37,948 nt of DNA, taken from positions 1 to 37,948 of the forward strand of contig NZ_NOJY02000030.1 of assembly GCF_002250835.2 (NCBI RefSeq). Reading direction: 5' to 3'. Below are positions 16,677 to 26,408 of the stretch, piece by piece. The stretch is from Romboutsia weinsteinii. GTDB taxonomy: Bacteria; Bacillota; Clostridia; Peptostreptococcales; Peptostreptococcaceae. Position numbers and translations under genes: made by a program. Positions within the stretch are counted from its first letter, which is position 1, and each line of letters opens with the position of its first letter. The notes under the pieces were generated by a model. The model was not told the origin of the DNA. It saw only the letters and a list, made by a program, of their open reading frames with translations, and did no database searches.

Positions 16677-18191
16677 CTAGTACTTGATTGTATAGTTACT
16701 CTCATTTATTATATCAACTTTAGCATGAGCTTGGAAATAGTTCATTAATAATTCACTGACATCCATGTTTATCTCCTTTACAACTTCTGCATTCTCATAG
16801 CAAGGATATATAGAAGTATTAGTAGCACGATAGTTATTCATAACAATAGTACACTCATCATCTAAATTAATTGACTTATTATTTTTCTTTATAGAAACAA
16901 CACGATCTCCAAAATCTCTTAGTAAATCTATTTCATAAGTTAATCCACCAAAAGTATCATAATTATAGTTTTGTACTTTAGGAACAAGGAACTCTTTGTT
17001 TATTTCTACTTTGCCATTCTCTATAACAAAATAAGTAGCGGCCTTCTCAATAGCTTCTTTTAGCTTGTGTCCTGTTACCTTAAGTACTTGTAGTGTATTT
17101 GGATAAGGATAATTGATTAATACATCTCTAATAGACACATTTTTCTTAAATCCAATTGCACTATCAAATAATGATAAAGCAGAATAATCAGCACCAGAAA
17201 CATCAAGTTGAACTTGGTGTAAGAAGTTTATAAATGGATGTCCATTTAATCTAGCTTTAAAAATATCATCCATAATAACATCTTTGTCAAACTTGCCAAT
17301 TTCTTCATCCAAATAGCTTTGTAGTTTAGATTCTACATCTGTAAATATTTTTTCTAAGTCATCATTTATCTCATCATCTAATTTACTAACATCAACTAAT
17401 TCATAGCTTATATCTTTAGTGTCAGTATCTAGTACAATCTTAGTAAAGTTTTGACCATTATTAAGAGGTTGAGAACAAATCACGCCGTTTATCTTAGTAG
17501 CAAATGATCTATGTTGATGTCCACTTAATATCATATCAATAGAATCAAAGTTCTCTAGTAACTCACTTCCTTGATTTTCTTTATTGAGCTTTTCAGTTGG
17601 AACCATGTTACCATCTAAGCTTTTTTCAAAACCTCCATGGTAACATACAATAATAAAATCAGATTTATCTTTTAGTTCTTGCTCGTATTTTTTGTAAGTA
17701 CTAACAGGATCTAAGAAATTTAAGTTTGTAATATTATTTTCATGTTCCCAGTTAGGTATAAACGATGTCGTAAGACCAATACACCCAATTCTAAATCCTT
17801 CAAATTCAAATATATCGTATGGTTTAGTATCAAATGCTAATCCTTCAATATTTGCATTTAATACTTTGTGTGATATTGGCGCATAAGACTTATTTAAGTA
17901 GTCGAGTCCATAATTAAATTCGTGATTTCCTAATGTATAAGCATCATAATTTATAGCTTCTAATCCTTGAATAATAGGATTTTCCTTCATATCATGCTTG
18001 TATAAATAATGAGTAAGAGCTGATCCTTGGATTAAATCTCCACAGTCAAACTTTAAAGATGCATCATAATTTCTCTCATCTTTTAACATGTAAGTTCCTA
18101 TTTTTAATATTCCAAGTTGTTGATTTTTAACATAGTTTGTAGGATATACATAACCATGTAAATCACTTGTTTGATATATAACTAATTTCAT
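16677..18191 (-). CDS. Cytoplasmic 5'-nucleotidase/2',3'-cyclic phosphodiesterase family enzyme
   Basis: A 504-residue two-domain enzyme of the UshA/YfkN/YunD family. The N-terminal metallophosphatase domain has the metal motifs SDLHG (Asp10, His12), CGDLIQG (Asp52), GNHEFNYG (Asn89, His90), CYHGG and GHQHRS. The C-terminal 5'-nucleotidase domain begins near residue 290 and carries the substrate-binding part. There is no signal peptide: the chain starts directly with the first beta strand, so it works in the cytoplasm, unlike UshA. It removes phosphate from nucleotides or related phosphoesters. It follows the ABC importer operon, separated from it by a terminator, so it is either a separate unit or partly read through. 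An AAGGAGA site precedes the ATG. Confidence 0.9.
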   Translation of the reverse strand: MKLVIYQTSDLHGYVYPTNYVKNQQLGILKIGTYMLKDERNYDASLKFDCGDLIQGSALTHYLYKHDMKENPIIQGLEAINYDAYTLGNHEFNYGLDYLNKSYAPISHKVLNANIEGLAFDTKPYDIFEFEGFRIGCIGLTTSFIPNWEHENNITNLNFLDPVSTYKKYEQELKDKSDFIIVCYHGGFEKSLDGNMVPTEKLNKENQGSELLENFDSIDMILSGHQHRSFATKINGVICSQPLNNGQNFTKIVLDTDTKDISYELVDVSKLDDEINDDLEKIFTDVESKLQSYLDEEIGKFDKDVIMDDIFKARLNGHPFINFLHQVQLDVSGADYSALSLFDSAIGFKKNVSIRDVLINYPYPNTLQVLKVTGHKLKEAIEKAATYFVIENGKVEINKEFLVPKVQNYNYDTFGGLTYEIDLLRDFGDRVVSIKKNNKSINLDDECTIVMNNYRATNTSIYPCYENAEVVKEINMDVSELLMNYFQAHAKVDIINESNYTIKY

Positions 18192-18270
18192 AGATTTTCT
18201 CCTTTTGTTAAGCGTTGTTTTTCTAATATTAACATATAAAAATGTTTAGTTTTAGTAATATTCGGGTAAG

Positions 18271-18306
18271 TAAAAAGGCTGTCTAAAACATTAGTTTAAG
18301 ACAGCC
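18271..18306 (-). terminator. Terminator of the ABC importer operon
   Basis: On the minus strand GGCTGTCTTAAAC (18306-18294) pairs with GTTTTAGACAGCC (18289-18277) around a 4-base loop, followed by TTTTT; 22 bases beyond the binding-protein stop. Confidence 0.92.
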
Positions 18307-18328
18307 CCTTTTTATATCTTAGAATATA

Positions 18329-19585
18329 TTATTCCCAGATTGAATTTAAAGTTGATTTAAATCCTTCTAGTTTTTTAGTTACATCTGATTTAGGATCAGC
18401 TAATATTCCTTCTAATACTGTACCTGCTTCACGGTAAGCTGCATCAGCTCCAGCTACATTAGGGTTTGTATATAAGTTTTTAGTTGCATCAGATAATATT
18501 GGTGCTATTAAACTTCCTGAATTTTTGTATTCATCTGATTCTATAGCACTTGTTCTTACTGGCATGTATCCAGTTTCAGAAGCCCATTGTATTTGGTTTT
18601 CTTTAGTAGTTAAGAACTTTAAGAATTCATATGCAGCAGTCTTTTGCTCAGGTGTAGCACTAGAGAATACATATAAATCAGTTCCTTGTTGTAAAGAAGT
18701 ACTTGTTGGGTATGGAGCAACACCTATTTCAAACTTACCATCAACACCTTGCTTAACAAAGTTTTCTCCAGCGTTTGAACCAACATACATACCAACAGTT
18801 TCATTACCGAATGGTCCTGATAAGAACTTATCTGTTCCAGCTATTCTGAATGATCCATTTTTTATACCTTCTAAGTAGTAGTTAACTGCGTCAACTGACT
18901 CTTTACCAGTTACATCTACACTTGAATCAAATACTTTTCCTTCAGTCTTTAAGAAAGTAGTATAGTAAGTATGTAACGCATCAAATCCTACACCTGGTAT
19001 ACCTTTCTTATCTTTGATTTCCTTAGCAACAGCAGCTAATTCTTTGTAGTTTGTTGGAGGTTGTAAGTTTAACTCATCAAGTAATGTTTTGTTATACCAT
19101 AAAACCTCTGTTGATTTATTGAAAGGCATTCCGTATATCTTACCATCTATCTTAGAAGCTTCTCTAAGACTTGGTAATATATCGTCATAGTTATCAAACT
19201 TTAAAGTTTCATTTTCTATGTATGGAGTTAAATCAGTAACTAATCCGTCTTGTATTGGGTTAAACATCCAGTCTGGATATGCTTGCGAAATTGTTGGTAA
19301 ATCTTTTGGACTTGCAACCGTCGCAGTTATTTTTTGTTGTAACTCAGGGTAACTTGCTTGATTTTGTAAAGTTACCTTAACGTTAGGATTTGCATCCATA
19401 AATGAGTTTGTTAACTTTTGTAGAGACTTCTCTAAATCTCCGTTCATTGCATGCCAGAATGTTATTTCTACCGGCTCTTTGATTTCTGTTACTATTTCTT
19501 CGTTAGTTGGTTGACCACCTTTAGAAGAACATCCAGTCATAAGACCTAATGATAACGCTAGTGCTAATAATTTTTTACACTTCAT
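18329..19585 (-). CDS. Extracellular solute-binding lipoprotein, UgpB-like
   Basis: About 418 residues. The start MKCKKLLALALSLGLMTGCS is a lipoprotein signal with lipobox LMTGC. The mature part is a family 1 binding protein; ITFWHAMNGDLEKSLQKLTN and the following region are close in style to UgpB (glycerol-3-phosphate) and to sugar-binding proteins. The ATG at 19585 has GGAGG nine bases before it; an ATG five codons earlier overlaps that site. It captures the substrate outside the cell for the two permeases and the ATPase of the same operon. Being the last gene, it could be expressed at a different level. The ligand cannot be told; a sugar or a phosphorylated compound is likely. Confidence 0.9.
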   Translation of the reverse strand: MKCKKLLALALSLGLMTGCSSKGGQPTNEEIVTEIKEPVEITFWHAMNGDLEKSLQKLTNSFMDANPNVKVTLQNQASYPELQQKITATVASPKDLPTISQAYPDWMFNPIQDGLVTDLTPYIENETLKFDNYDDILPSLREASKIDGKIYGMPFNKSTEVLWYNKTLLDELNLQPPTNYKELAAVAKEIKDKKGIPGVGFDALHTYYTTFLKTEGKVFDSSVDVTGKESVDAVNYYLEGIKNGSFRIAGTDKFLSGPFGNETVGMYVGSNAGENFVKQGVDGKFEIGVAPYPTSTSLQQGTDLYVFSSATPEQKTAAYEFLKFLTTKENQIQWASETGYMPVRTSAIESDEYKNSGSLIAPILSDATKNLYTNPNVAGADAAYREAGTVLEGILADPKSDVTKKLEGFKSTLNSIWE

Positions 19586-19600
19586 TGGTTTTGCCTCCAT

Positions 19601-20896
19601 TTAGATTGTTTGTTTTTTCTCTGGTAATAATACGTCTCCCGACTTATTATAAAGTTTTTCAGGACGATAAGAGTGAATTGGAACTAATAACTTAGGTTTA
19701 ATTAAGTCTATAATTTCAATTAAATCATAAGGATGTGCATGACCACTACATGACATTCTCATAAACTCAATCTTATGCTCTGCAAAGCTGTTTACAAATG
19801 GTGTGTAAGCTGGATCAAAATCACCTAATGGTGTTGCATTTGAGTGAATATAGATTCCACCTTCCTTTAATTTGTCCATATATTTAATAGCAAGAGTATC
19901 TAATTGCCAGAAAAATCTACCTTCATCGTTTAATAATTCTTCAAAATCAACTTTAAAACTTGCATCTAATCCGTATTCTGTATCATCTAGTTGGTAGTAA
20001 TGAACATCTAAACCTGTAGCTTCTTTTACTACATATGCATAGTATGCATCTAATACAACAGTCCTTGGATTAGTCTTTATTATATTTAATATTCTTTCTA
20101 CATTAGATATATAGTAATTGAATGTTATTTGTTTGTTAGGGTTATTATTAACAATTTCATTTATTCTTTCTATTAATTCAGGCTCATTAGATATTTCTCT
20201 TTCACTTACATCTTCATCAAACTCTTGGAAAGAAACGCTGACACCTTCTATTAATAAAACATCACACTCTTCACTTTCTTTGCAGAAGTTTAAAGTATCA
20301 TTTTTTCTATACCCATGAAGTCTTATATCTCCAGTATAAGATATAACTAGATCAGGAGTTTCTATTAGTAATCCACAAGCTCCATAAGCATCATGGTCAA
20401 CTGGCATTACTTTTACTTTGATTTTCCCAACTTGTACAACTTCATTGTCCTTAACTCCAACTATATCTCTAGTGTTAGCACCGTTGCTTTCGTGTAGAGG
20501 GAACAAGAAGTCATTGTTTATATTTAAAGTGTTTAATAGAGATTTTGTTCCTTCTAATGTATATAAAGGTATCTCTGGATTTAAGTAGTTTACAATCTTA
20601 GAGTGATCCAAATGAACATGAGATAAAAATACTGCAGTATTTTTAAACTCATCTGCTGTTGACTCATGTCCTTTTAAAGATATTTTAGGGTCAAACATAT
20701 TATTTAAATATGGAACTAGATTTTCATCTAATAATTCTTGTAAATTTGTAGGTTGCACAGGCGATGATGGATTGTATTCACTTCCAAAATCGAAGAAGAT
20801 ATGACTATCTTCATAAGCAATCTCTATAATAGTTCCACCGATAGTTAATATACCGTTGTGGAATGTAATTTTCGTCTTTTTATCCTTTAACACCAC
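19601..20896 (-). CDS. RNase J-like (beta-CASP type) MBL-fold hydrolase
   Basis: About 431 residues, cytoplasmic. The metallo-beta-lactamase motifs are His93-x-His95-x-Asp97-His98 (SHVHLDH), His168 (MPVDHDAYG) and YTGD with Asp190. At the C-terminus SGHAH (His386) and PIH (His408) match the end motifs of RNase J/beta-CASP enzymes, but the extra C-terminal domain of RNase J is absent. Such enzymes cut phosphodiester or related bonds. The start is uncertain: GTG at 20896 has GAGGAG eight bases before it; TTG at 20905 is the upstream option. Either overlaps the end of the upstream permease gene. That an importer operon carries it suggests it acts on the imported compound; substrate unknown. Confidence 0.85.
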   Translation of the reverse strand: MVLKDKKTKITFHNGILTIGGTIIEIAYEDSHIFFDFGSEYNPSSPVQPTNLQELLDENLVPYLNNMFDPKISLKGHESTADEFKNTAVFLSHVHLDHSKIVNYLNPEIPLYTLEGTKSLLNTLNINNDFLFPLHESNGANTRDIVGVKDNEVVQVGKIKVKVMPVDHDAYGACGLLIETPDLVISYTGDIRLHGYRKNDTLNFCKESEECDVLLIEGVSVSFQEFDEDVSEREISNEPELIERINEIVNNNPNKQITFNYYISNVERILNIIKTNPRTVVLDAYYAYVVKEATGLDVHYYQLDDTEYGLDASFKVDFEELLNDEGRFFWQLDTLAIKYMDKLKEGGIYIHSNATPLGDFDPAYTPFVNSFAEHKIEFMRMSCSGHAHPYDLIEIIDLIKPKLLVPIHSYRPEKLYNKSGDVLLPEKKQTI

Positions 20897-21698
20897 TCTT
20901 AACAACTCCTCTTATAATTTGTTTTCTAAATACTAAGTATAATATTAGTATAGGTACGATAGCTATTGTAGATGCAGCCATCTGTAATTGTACATTTGTA
21001 CCACTTTCAGTAGCAAATGAACTTAATCCGTTACTTAATAATCTCATTTCTTTACTGTTAGTTACAAGTATAGGCCATAAGAATGAGTTCCATCCATTTA
21101 TGAAACTTAATATACCCATTGTAAATAATGAAGGCTTAGCTAAAGGTATTAAAATTCTTGTTATGAATTCTAAATCAGTACATCCATCAACTTTTGCAGC
21201 CTTGTAGTAAGAAATAGGTATACTTGTAAGGTATTCTTTTAGATAGAATATATAGAATATACTTGCAAGCGATGGAACTATCAACGCTGTATAAGTGTCT
21301 AATAATCCAAATTGTGCAATTGTTTGGTAATTCGTAAATACTGTAACTTCATAAGGTACCATTAATAAAGCAGCCATACCCATTACTAGAAGATTTTTAT
21401 ACTTAAACTCTAATTTAACTAAAGCAAATCCTGCAAGTATAGAAGTTACAATTGTTCCTATTGTTGATAATCCAGCAACTATTATTGTATTGAAGAAATA
21501 TCTAACAAAAGGAGCTTGTTCCATTGCTAAAGCAAAGTTTTCCCATTGGAATTTCTTCGGGAATAGTGTTGGTGGTAAACTAGTTGCCTCTTGGAAAGTC
21601 ATTAAACTCGATAAAATCATATACACAAAAGGGAACAACGTAATTATCGCCATAATCACAATAAACGTCTTTGATAATAATAAATTAAATTTTTTCAT
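20880..21698 (-). CDS. ABC importer permease, UgpE/MalG-like
   Basis: A 272-residue permease with six helices. The cytoplasmic EAA loop, which docks the ATPase, reads YYKAAKVDGCTDLEFITRIL, followed by PLAKPSLFTMGILSFINGWN, both typical of MalG/UgpE. It forms the membrane channel together with the protein encoded just upstream. The gene starts 8 bases after the previous one and its end overlaps the hydrolase gene, which supports tight co-expression. Confidence 0.93.
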   Translation of the reverse strand: MKKFNLLLSKTFIVIMAIITLFPFVYMILSSLMTFQEATSLPPTLFPKKFQWENFALAMEQAPFVRYFFNTIIVAGLSTIGTIVTSILAGFALVKLEFKYKNLLVMGMAALLMVPYEVTVFTNYQTIAQFGLLDTYTALIVPSLASIFYIFYLKEYLTSIPISYYKAAKVDGCTDLEFITRILIPLAKPSLFTMGILSFINGWNSFLWPILVTNSKEMRLLSNGLSSFATESGTNVQLQMAASTIAIVPILILYLVFRKQIIRGVVKSGVKG

Positions 21699-21706
21699 GT
21701 TTTCAC

Positions 21707-22588
21707 CTACTTAGATATTCTTTTTAATACGTAATTTTGTATTAATGTAAATATTAAAATCATAATAAATAAGATAACTGCAGCTGCCATACCTTGACCA
21801 TAACGGTTCTCAACGTAGAACTTATTGAAGATATAGAACACTCCAGTAGTCGCACTATCTGCAATACCAGCTTTTCCGTTGAATATTGAGAATACTTGTG
21901 CATATACCTTAAATGCATTAATAAAATTGACCATTAATAAGAATGTAATTATTGGTATCATCTGTGGTAATGTTATTCTAAAGAACTGCTCTATTTTAGT
22001 TGCTCCAAACATATCTGCAACCTTATAATAATTATCATCTACAGTTCTTAATCCTGAAAGTAAAATAATTATATTAAATGCAAGTCCTGACCAAATACCA
22101 AATATAATAAGAGTATACATACTCATATTAGGATCATCTAAGAAGTTTATTGGTCCAACATTAATAAATCCTAATAAATAATTTACAAAACCATATTCTC
22201 CATTTAATAAGAATCTAAATACAATACCAACTGCTATAACACTTGTTAAGTATGGTATGAAAAATATTGTCTCAAATAAACTTTTATTTTTTATTTTTTC
22301 AAATATTGTTATTGCAATAAACATAGAAATAATAAGTCCAACTGGTACAACTACAAATGCATAAAGCGCTGTATTACCTAGTGCAGTGTGAAACTTTGGA
22401 TCTTGCAATACAATCTCATAATTTTTAAAACCATTAAATACTAAATTATTTAAAGTTCCTTTTTGGAAAGACATGATGAAGGTTCTAATTAATGGTAATA
22501 CATTAAATATACCTATTATTATTAAAGCAGGCAGAAGAAATAGCCATGCTTGGGGCGAATTCTCAGCTCTATATTTTAATTTTCTCAT
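21707..22588 (-). CDS. ABC importer permease, UgpA/MalF-like
   Basis: A 293-residue permease with six helices. The N-terminus SPQAWLFLLPALIIIGIFNV is the usual start of UgpA-like proteins, and the ATPase-docking loop reads YYKVADMFGATKIEQFFRIT followed by LPQMIPIITFLLMVNFINAF. It pairs with the UgpE-like permease. Its ATG overlaps the stop of the ATPase gene by one base. Confidence 0.93.
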   Translation of the reverse strand: MRKLKYRAENSPQAWLFLLPALIIIGIFNVLPLIRTFIMSFQKGTLNNLVFNGFKNYEIVLQDPKFHTALGNTALYAFVVVPVGLIISMFIAITIFEKIKNKSLFETIFFIPYLTSVIAVGIVFRFLLNGEYGFVNYLLGFINVGPINFLDDPNMSMYTLIIFGIWSGLAFNIIILLSGLRTVDDNYYKVADMFGATKIEQFFRITLPQMIPIITFLLMVNFINAFKVYAQVFSIFNGKAGIADSATTGVFYIFNKFYVENRYGQGMAAAVILFIMILIFTLIQNYVLKRISK

Positions 22589-23658
22589 TAGTATACTCTA
22601 ACTCCATTCTCTTGGAATATATAAATACTGTTATAATCAATACCAAATCCTACTTTATCACCTTCAGCAATTTTATCACTTATATCTGTAATTGATTTTG
22701 CATTTACATCATTAACTTTAAAGTTTAATATCGCATCTTTCCCTATTAATTCAACTGATTCAACTTTAACATTGAATAAAGGATTTTTACTTAATTCAAA
22801 GTACTCTGGTCTTATACCAACTACATAGTTTTCTTCAGTTAAATCCTGCTTAAATCTATCTTTATTTAATAAACTTAAATCTATTGAGAAATCTTTACCA
22901 TTTAATACATTTCCATCTTTCTTCATATCGAAGATGTTTATAATTGGGTTACCCATAAATTTAGCTACAAATAAGTTTGCAGGCTCTAAGTATAAGTTTT
23001 GAGGTATATCAAATTGTTGAACTATACCTTGATTCATAAGTACTATTCTGTCACTTATAGATAATGCTTCTTCTTGGTCATGAGTAACGAATATAGTAGT
23101 TATTCCTATTTCCTTAACAAGTCTTCTTATTTCTTCTCTTATTTGTAATCTTAGTCTTGCATCTAAGTTACTTAAAGGCTCATCTAGTAATAATATTTTT
23201 GGACTTTGAACTAGTGCTCTAGTTATAGCAACTCTTTGTTGCTGACCTCCAGACATGTTTCCTGGCTTCTTATCAGCTAGTTCTTCAATACTAGTAACTT
23301 TCATGTACTTTTTCGCAATTTCTATAGCTTCATTCTTAGGCTTTTTTTTGTTTCCTACTGTAAGAGGGAACATAACATTTTCAAGAACAGTCATATGTGG
23401 GTATAGAGCGTAATTTTGGAATACTAACCCGATATTTCTATCTTTAGGATGCTTTCCTATTATTGATTCATTATCAAATTTAATCTCACCGCTAGTAGGA
23501 TCTAATAACCCTGCAAGTAAATTAAGTATAGTTGTTTTACCACATCCACTTGGTCCTAATAAACAAACAAGTTCACCCTCGTTAATCTCAAGATTAATGC
23601 TTTTTAAAGCTTCATAACCATTGTCATAAACTTTTTTAAGTTTTTCAATATGTATCAT
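22588..23658 (-). CDS. ABC importer ATPase, UgpC/MsmX-like
   Basis: A 356-residue ATPase of the carbohydrate-importer (CUT1) type. Motifs: Walker A GPSGCGKTT, Q-loop VFQNYALYPHMTV, signature MSGGQQQRVA, Walker B ILLLDEPLSNLDARLR and switch VTHDQEEALS. The C-terminal third (from about 235) is the TOBE regulatory region of MalK/UgpC proteins. It powers the importer whose permeases follow directly. Many Firmicute importers lack their own ATPase and share MsmX; this one has its own. It is the first gene of a five-gene operon, with an AGAGGTGG site before the ATG. Confidence 0.94.
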   Translation of the reverse strand: MIHIEKLKKVYDNGYEALKSINLEINEGELVCLLGPSGCGKTTILNLLAGLLDPTSGEIKFDNESIIGKHPKDRNIGLVFQNYALYPHMTVLENVMFPLTVGNKKKPKNEAIEIAKKYMKVTSIEELADKKPGNMSGGQQQRVAITRALVQSPKILLLDEPLSNLDARLRLQIREEIRRLVKEIGITTIFVTHDQEEALSISDRIVLMNQGIVQQFDIPQNLYLEPANLFVAKFMGNPIINIFDMKKDGNVLNGKDFSIDLSLLNKDRFKQDLTEENYVVGIRPEYFELSKNPLFNVKVESVELIGKDAILNFKVNDVNAKSITDISDKIAEGDKVGFGIDYNSIYIFQENGVRVY

Positions 23659-24093
23659 ATGCCACCTCTAGTATTTATTTTTGTTTCAGTTGGTTAAATT
23701 TGTATATATTATTAATATAGAATTAATATTTTTTAAAAGTCTAATTCTTAAATTATAGTAATATTATTATTCTTTATATTAAATCTGTAAGTTATACATC
23801 TTAATTTTAGTTGAATTAATTAAATTTTTGCATAAAATTTATACCAAATCTTATTAAGTAATTTAGGTATAGAGTAATTATGATATCCTATATATTTATA
23901 TACAATAACAAATATACTAAAACCATCACAATTATACAAGTTTTTACACGAAATTTTAACATTTTAAATTTATTTTTATTCGTTTTTAAATCATATGTAT
24001 ATTTTTTTCTAAATTATGTCATATAATATCATTCTTTGTAAATTTTCATCATATAAATTCAACCTATTTTAAAAAGTATTGATAGTGTATATT
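23659..24093. other. Intergenic region before the ABC importer operon
   Basis: A 435-base A+T-rich gap with no convincing reading frame and no clear hairpin. It must hold the importer promoter (TAGACT with TATATT 18 bases on, around 23716-23745 on the minus strand, is a weak candidate) and any terminator of the YjjI operon, which I could not find. Confidence 0.5.
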
Positions 24094-24891
24094 TTATATT
24101 AGATCAGTATAGTTTTTCATTTCTTCATCTGTAGGACTTATTTCTCCGTGAAGATCTAAACCATCTTTTCTTACCCCATATCTTCTATAGCGATTAAGCT
24201 TATATTTACAGCTCCCATTTATAATTTTAGATACTTCTTTAATAGTACTTTTATTATTCAAACCAGGAGCCACTACCGTTCTTACTTCATATAACTTATT
24301 TTTATTCAATAAATATCTTAAATTCTTTAATACTATATTATTATCCAATCCAGTAATCATTATGTGCTCTTTTTCATCTATACTCTTAACATCCAGCATG
24401 AACTTGTCAGTTAAATTTACTAGTTCTTCATGATCACTTAAATCTATTCCTCCATTAGTATCTACAAAACAAGTAAGATTAAGCTCGCCTTTAACTACTT
24501 TAAATAGATCTACTAAAAAATCTGCGTTAAGAGTACACTCTCCGCCACTAACAGTTATCCCCTCAATAAAAGGACTTAGTTTTTTTATCTCTTCTACAAG
24601 TTGTCCTACTGAATAATCTTTTGTCTTTGGAGTTGATAAGTTACTACAAGTTCTAATGCAATTATCACATTGTACACATTTTTTTTCATCCCATGTAACC
24701 TTATTATCTATTTTTTCTAGCGCACTAACTGGGCAAGTAGAAATACACTTGCCGCAGCTTGTACACTTATTAATAGTCTCTGGGTTATGACAATAAGTAC
24801 ACTTGAAATTACAACCTTGAAAAAATATAGCAGTTCTATTACCTGGACCATCTATGCAAGAAAAAGGAATAATTTTATTGACTAAAGCCAT
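24094..24891 (-). CDS. yjjW: Glycyl-radical enzyme activase, YjjW-like
   Basis: A 265-residue radical SAM protein. The radical SAM motif is CNFKCTYC near residues 28-35, followed by two inserted [4Fe-4S] motifs, CTSCGKCISTC and CVQCDNCIRTC, as in activases of the glycerol dehydratase and YjjW kinds (pyruvate formate-lyase activase lacks them). VSGGECTLNADF is the SAM-binding GGE motif. It makes the glycyl radical on its partner, which is encoded 2 bases upstream. The pairing with a YjjI-like protein identifies it as YjjW. Oxygen would destroy the product, so it works under anaerobic conditions. Confidence 0.9.
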   Translation of the reverse strand: MALVNKIIPFSCIDGPGNRTAIFFQGCNFKCTYCHNPETINKCTSCGKCISTCPVSALEKIDNKVTWDEKKCVQCDNCIRTCSNLSTPKTKDYSVGQLVEEIKKLSPFIEGITVSGGECTLNADFLVDLFKVVKGELNLTCFVDTNGGIDLSDHEELVNLTDKFMLDVKSIDEKEHIMITGLDNNIVLKNLRYLLNKNKLYEVRTVVAPGLNNKSTIKEVSKIINGSCKYKLNRYRRYGVRKDGLDLHGEISPTDEEMKNYTDLI

Positions 24892-24893
24892 AA

Positions 24894-26387
24894 TTAATCT
24901 CTTCTCTTTCTGTCAAAAGCTTTACTATCTCTCTTAGCATTCATAGCAAAAACTGTAGCATTATTTTTAACAGCTTCTCCTCTTTCACGTTTTTCTACTT
25001 CAGATCTTTTTGCAAGATATCCTGTAACACGTACAACATCACTACTGTCTGAGTAAGCAGATATATATCTGATTCCAGTCTTATAAGCCCCATCTATAAC
25101 ATTAACTATAGCATCTGGATTTTCTTTGTAAGTATCTTCAAACACAAATATATCACCTATCCCATTGAAGAAATACTTATGATATGGTGCTGATTGTATA
25201 ATATGGTTAAATAAATCTGGCTCTTCACCTACTGGTATTCTACACCCTGGAGATACGCCTAAATCTGCATCAATTCCAACTTGCGCATGAAGTAAATGTT
25301 GCCCTTCAAAGCACTCTACATATTTTGACTTATACGATGAAACTACTTCATTAAGCTTCTCTATTGTTCTTAATCCTAAATTATTTGCGTCTTTTGAGTG
25401 ACCGTATCTATTATTTTTTTCTGTCGCTTGTAATAGATGGTTTACTGCTTCAGCAAGTCCTACTACTCCAAACATTCCTGTGAATAGCTCTTTCTTTATA
25501 AAGCCTTCAAGTACAAGGAAGTTTGTATTGAAGAAAGCTGCTTCTTCTACTAAGAATCTTACCCTTTCATCAATATATTCAAGCATCTTGTTAGCTGCAA
25601 ATGGCAACTTATTTTCAATAAAATCTTCTATAGAATCAGATTGATTAGCTACGTTTTGTAATAGAAGTCTTACTAAAGTATATCCTCCTCCACCGATTAG
25701 GAACCCATTGTAACAACTTGCAACAGCATAATCTTCAGTCTTGAAATCTTCAACATACATCTTATGATTAGCAAAGCTTGGCTTTGCTGTAACTAAAGCA
25801 GTGCTTGCACATAATTTTATAAATTCATTTGAAGTAATTTCCTTATCGTATTTAACTGTTAAGTTCGGCACATCACATTGTAATTCTTGCATAACCTTAA
25901 GTATGATTCTACCAGCCTTCGTGTCTTTTGGTCCTATGTTTGCATGAACAAAAGAATCTGTAAGAGATCTATCTATATGCTTTATAAATAGTTTTATAGC
26001 TTTGTATGCTTCTTCTTCACCTTCTACAAAAGGTTCTAATAAGTCATCTATATTACCCAGATATACTGGGTATGATGTTATAGAAGGAACATGCTTGTAG
26101 AATATTAATAAGTTATTAGTTGCTTCCCAAATATCACTTGGTACATCAAGCTCTAAGAACTTACACCCTTCTTTCATTAATTTTTCGTAGTTTGGTATAA
26201 TATATCTTGGTCTGTAAGGTGCATTACCTTCAAACATCGTACATATTTGACCGTCATCTAGTAACCTCTTAGTTTCTTCATCGATGTTTAATACATCAAG
26301 AGTACTTTCAGCCATTCCTGCTAGTTGCAGTACTTGTTGGTTATAAGTTAATGATTTATTCTTTATAATATCTAGCACTTGTTGCAT
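24894..26387 (-). CDS. yjjI: YjjI-family glycyl-radical enzyme
   Basis: A 497-residue protein. Near the C-terminus VRVTGYLAKR carries the glycyl-radical site, Gly456. The likely active-site cysteine is Cys225 in YAVASCYNGFLIGGGG. It is much shorter than pyruvate formate-lyase or glycerol dehydratase (about 750-790 residues) and matches the compact YjjI family. I know of no established reaction for that family. The start ATG at 26387 has AGGAGG at 7 bases; an ATG two codons earlier is too close to the site. The activase follows after 2 bases, and a Crp-like regulator precedes by about 20 bases. Confidence 0.88.
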   Translation of the reverse strand: MQQVLDIIKNKSLTYNQQVLQLAGMAESTLDVLNIDEETKRLLDDGQICTMFEGNAPYRPRYIIPNYEKLMKEGCKFLELDVPSDIWEATNNLLIFYKHVPSITSYPVYLGNIDDLLEPFVEGEEEAYKAIKLFIKHIDRSLTDSFVHANIGPKDTKAGRIILKVMQELQCDVPNLTVKYDKEITSNEFIKLCASTALVTAKPSFANHKMYVEDFKTEDYAVASCYNGFLIGGGGYTLVRLLLQNVANQSDSIEDFIENKLPFAANKMLEYIDERVRFLVEEAAFFNTNFLVLEGFIKKELFTGMFGVVGLAEAVNHLLQATEKNNRYGHSKDANNLGLRTIEKLNEVVSSYKSKYVECFEGQHLLHAQVGIDADLGVSPGCRIPVGEEPDLFNHIIQSAPYHKYFFNGIGDIFVFEDTYKENPDAIVNVIDGAYKTGIRYISAYSDSSDVVRVTGYLAKRSEVEKRERGEAVKNNATVFAMNAKRDSKAFDRKRRD

Positions 26388-26408
26388 GTTCATTCCTCCT
26401 AAGTATTA

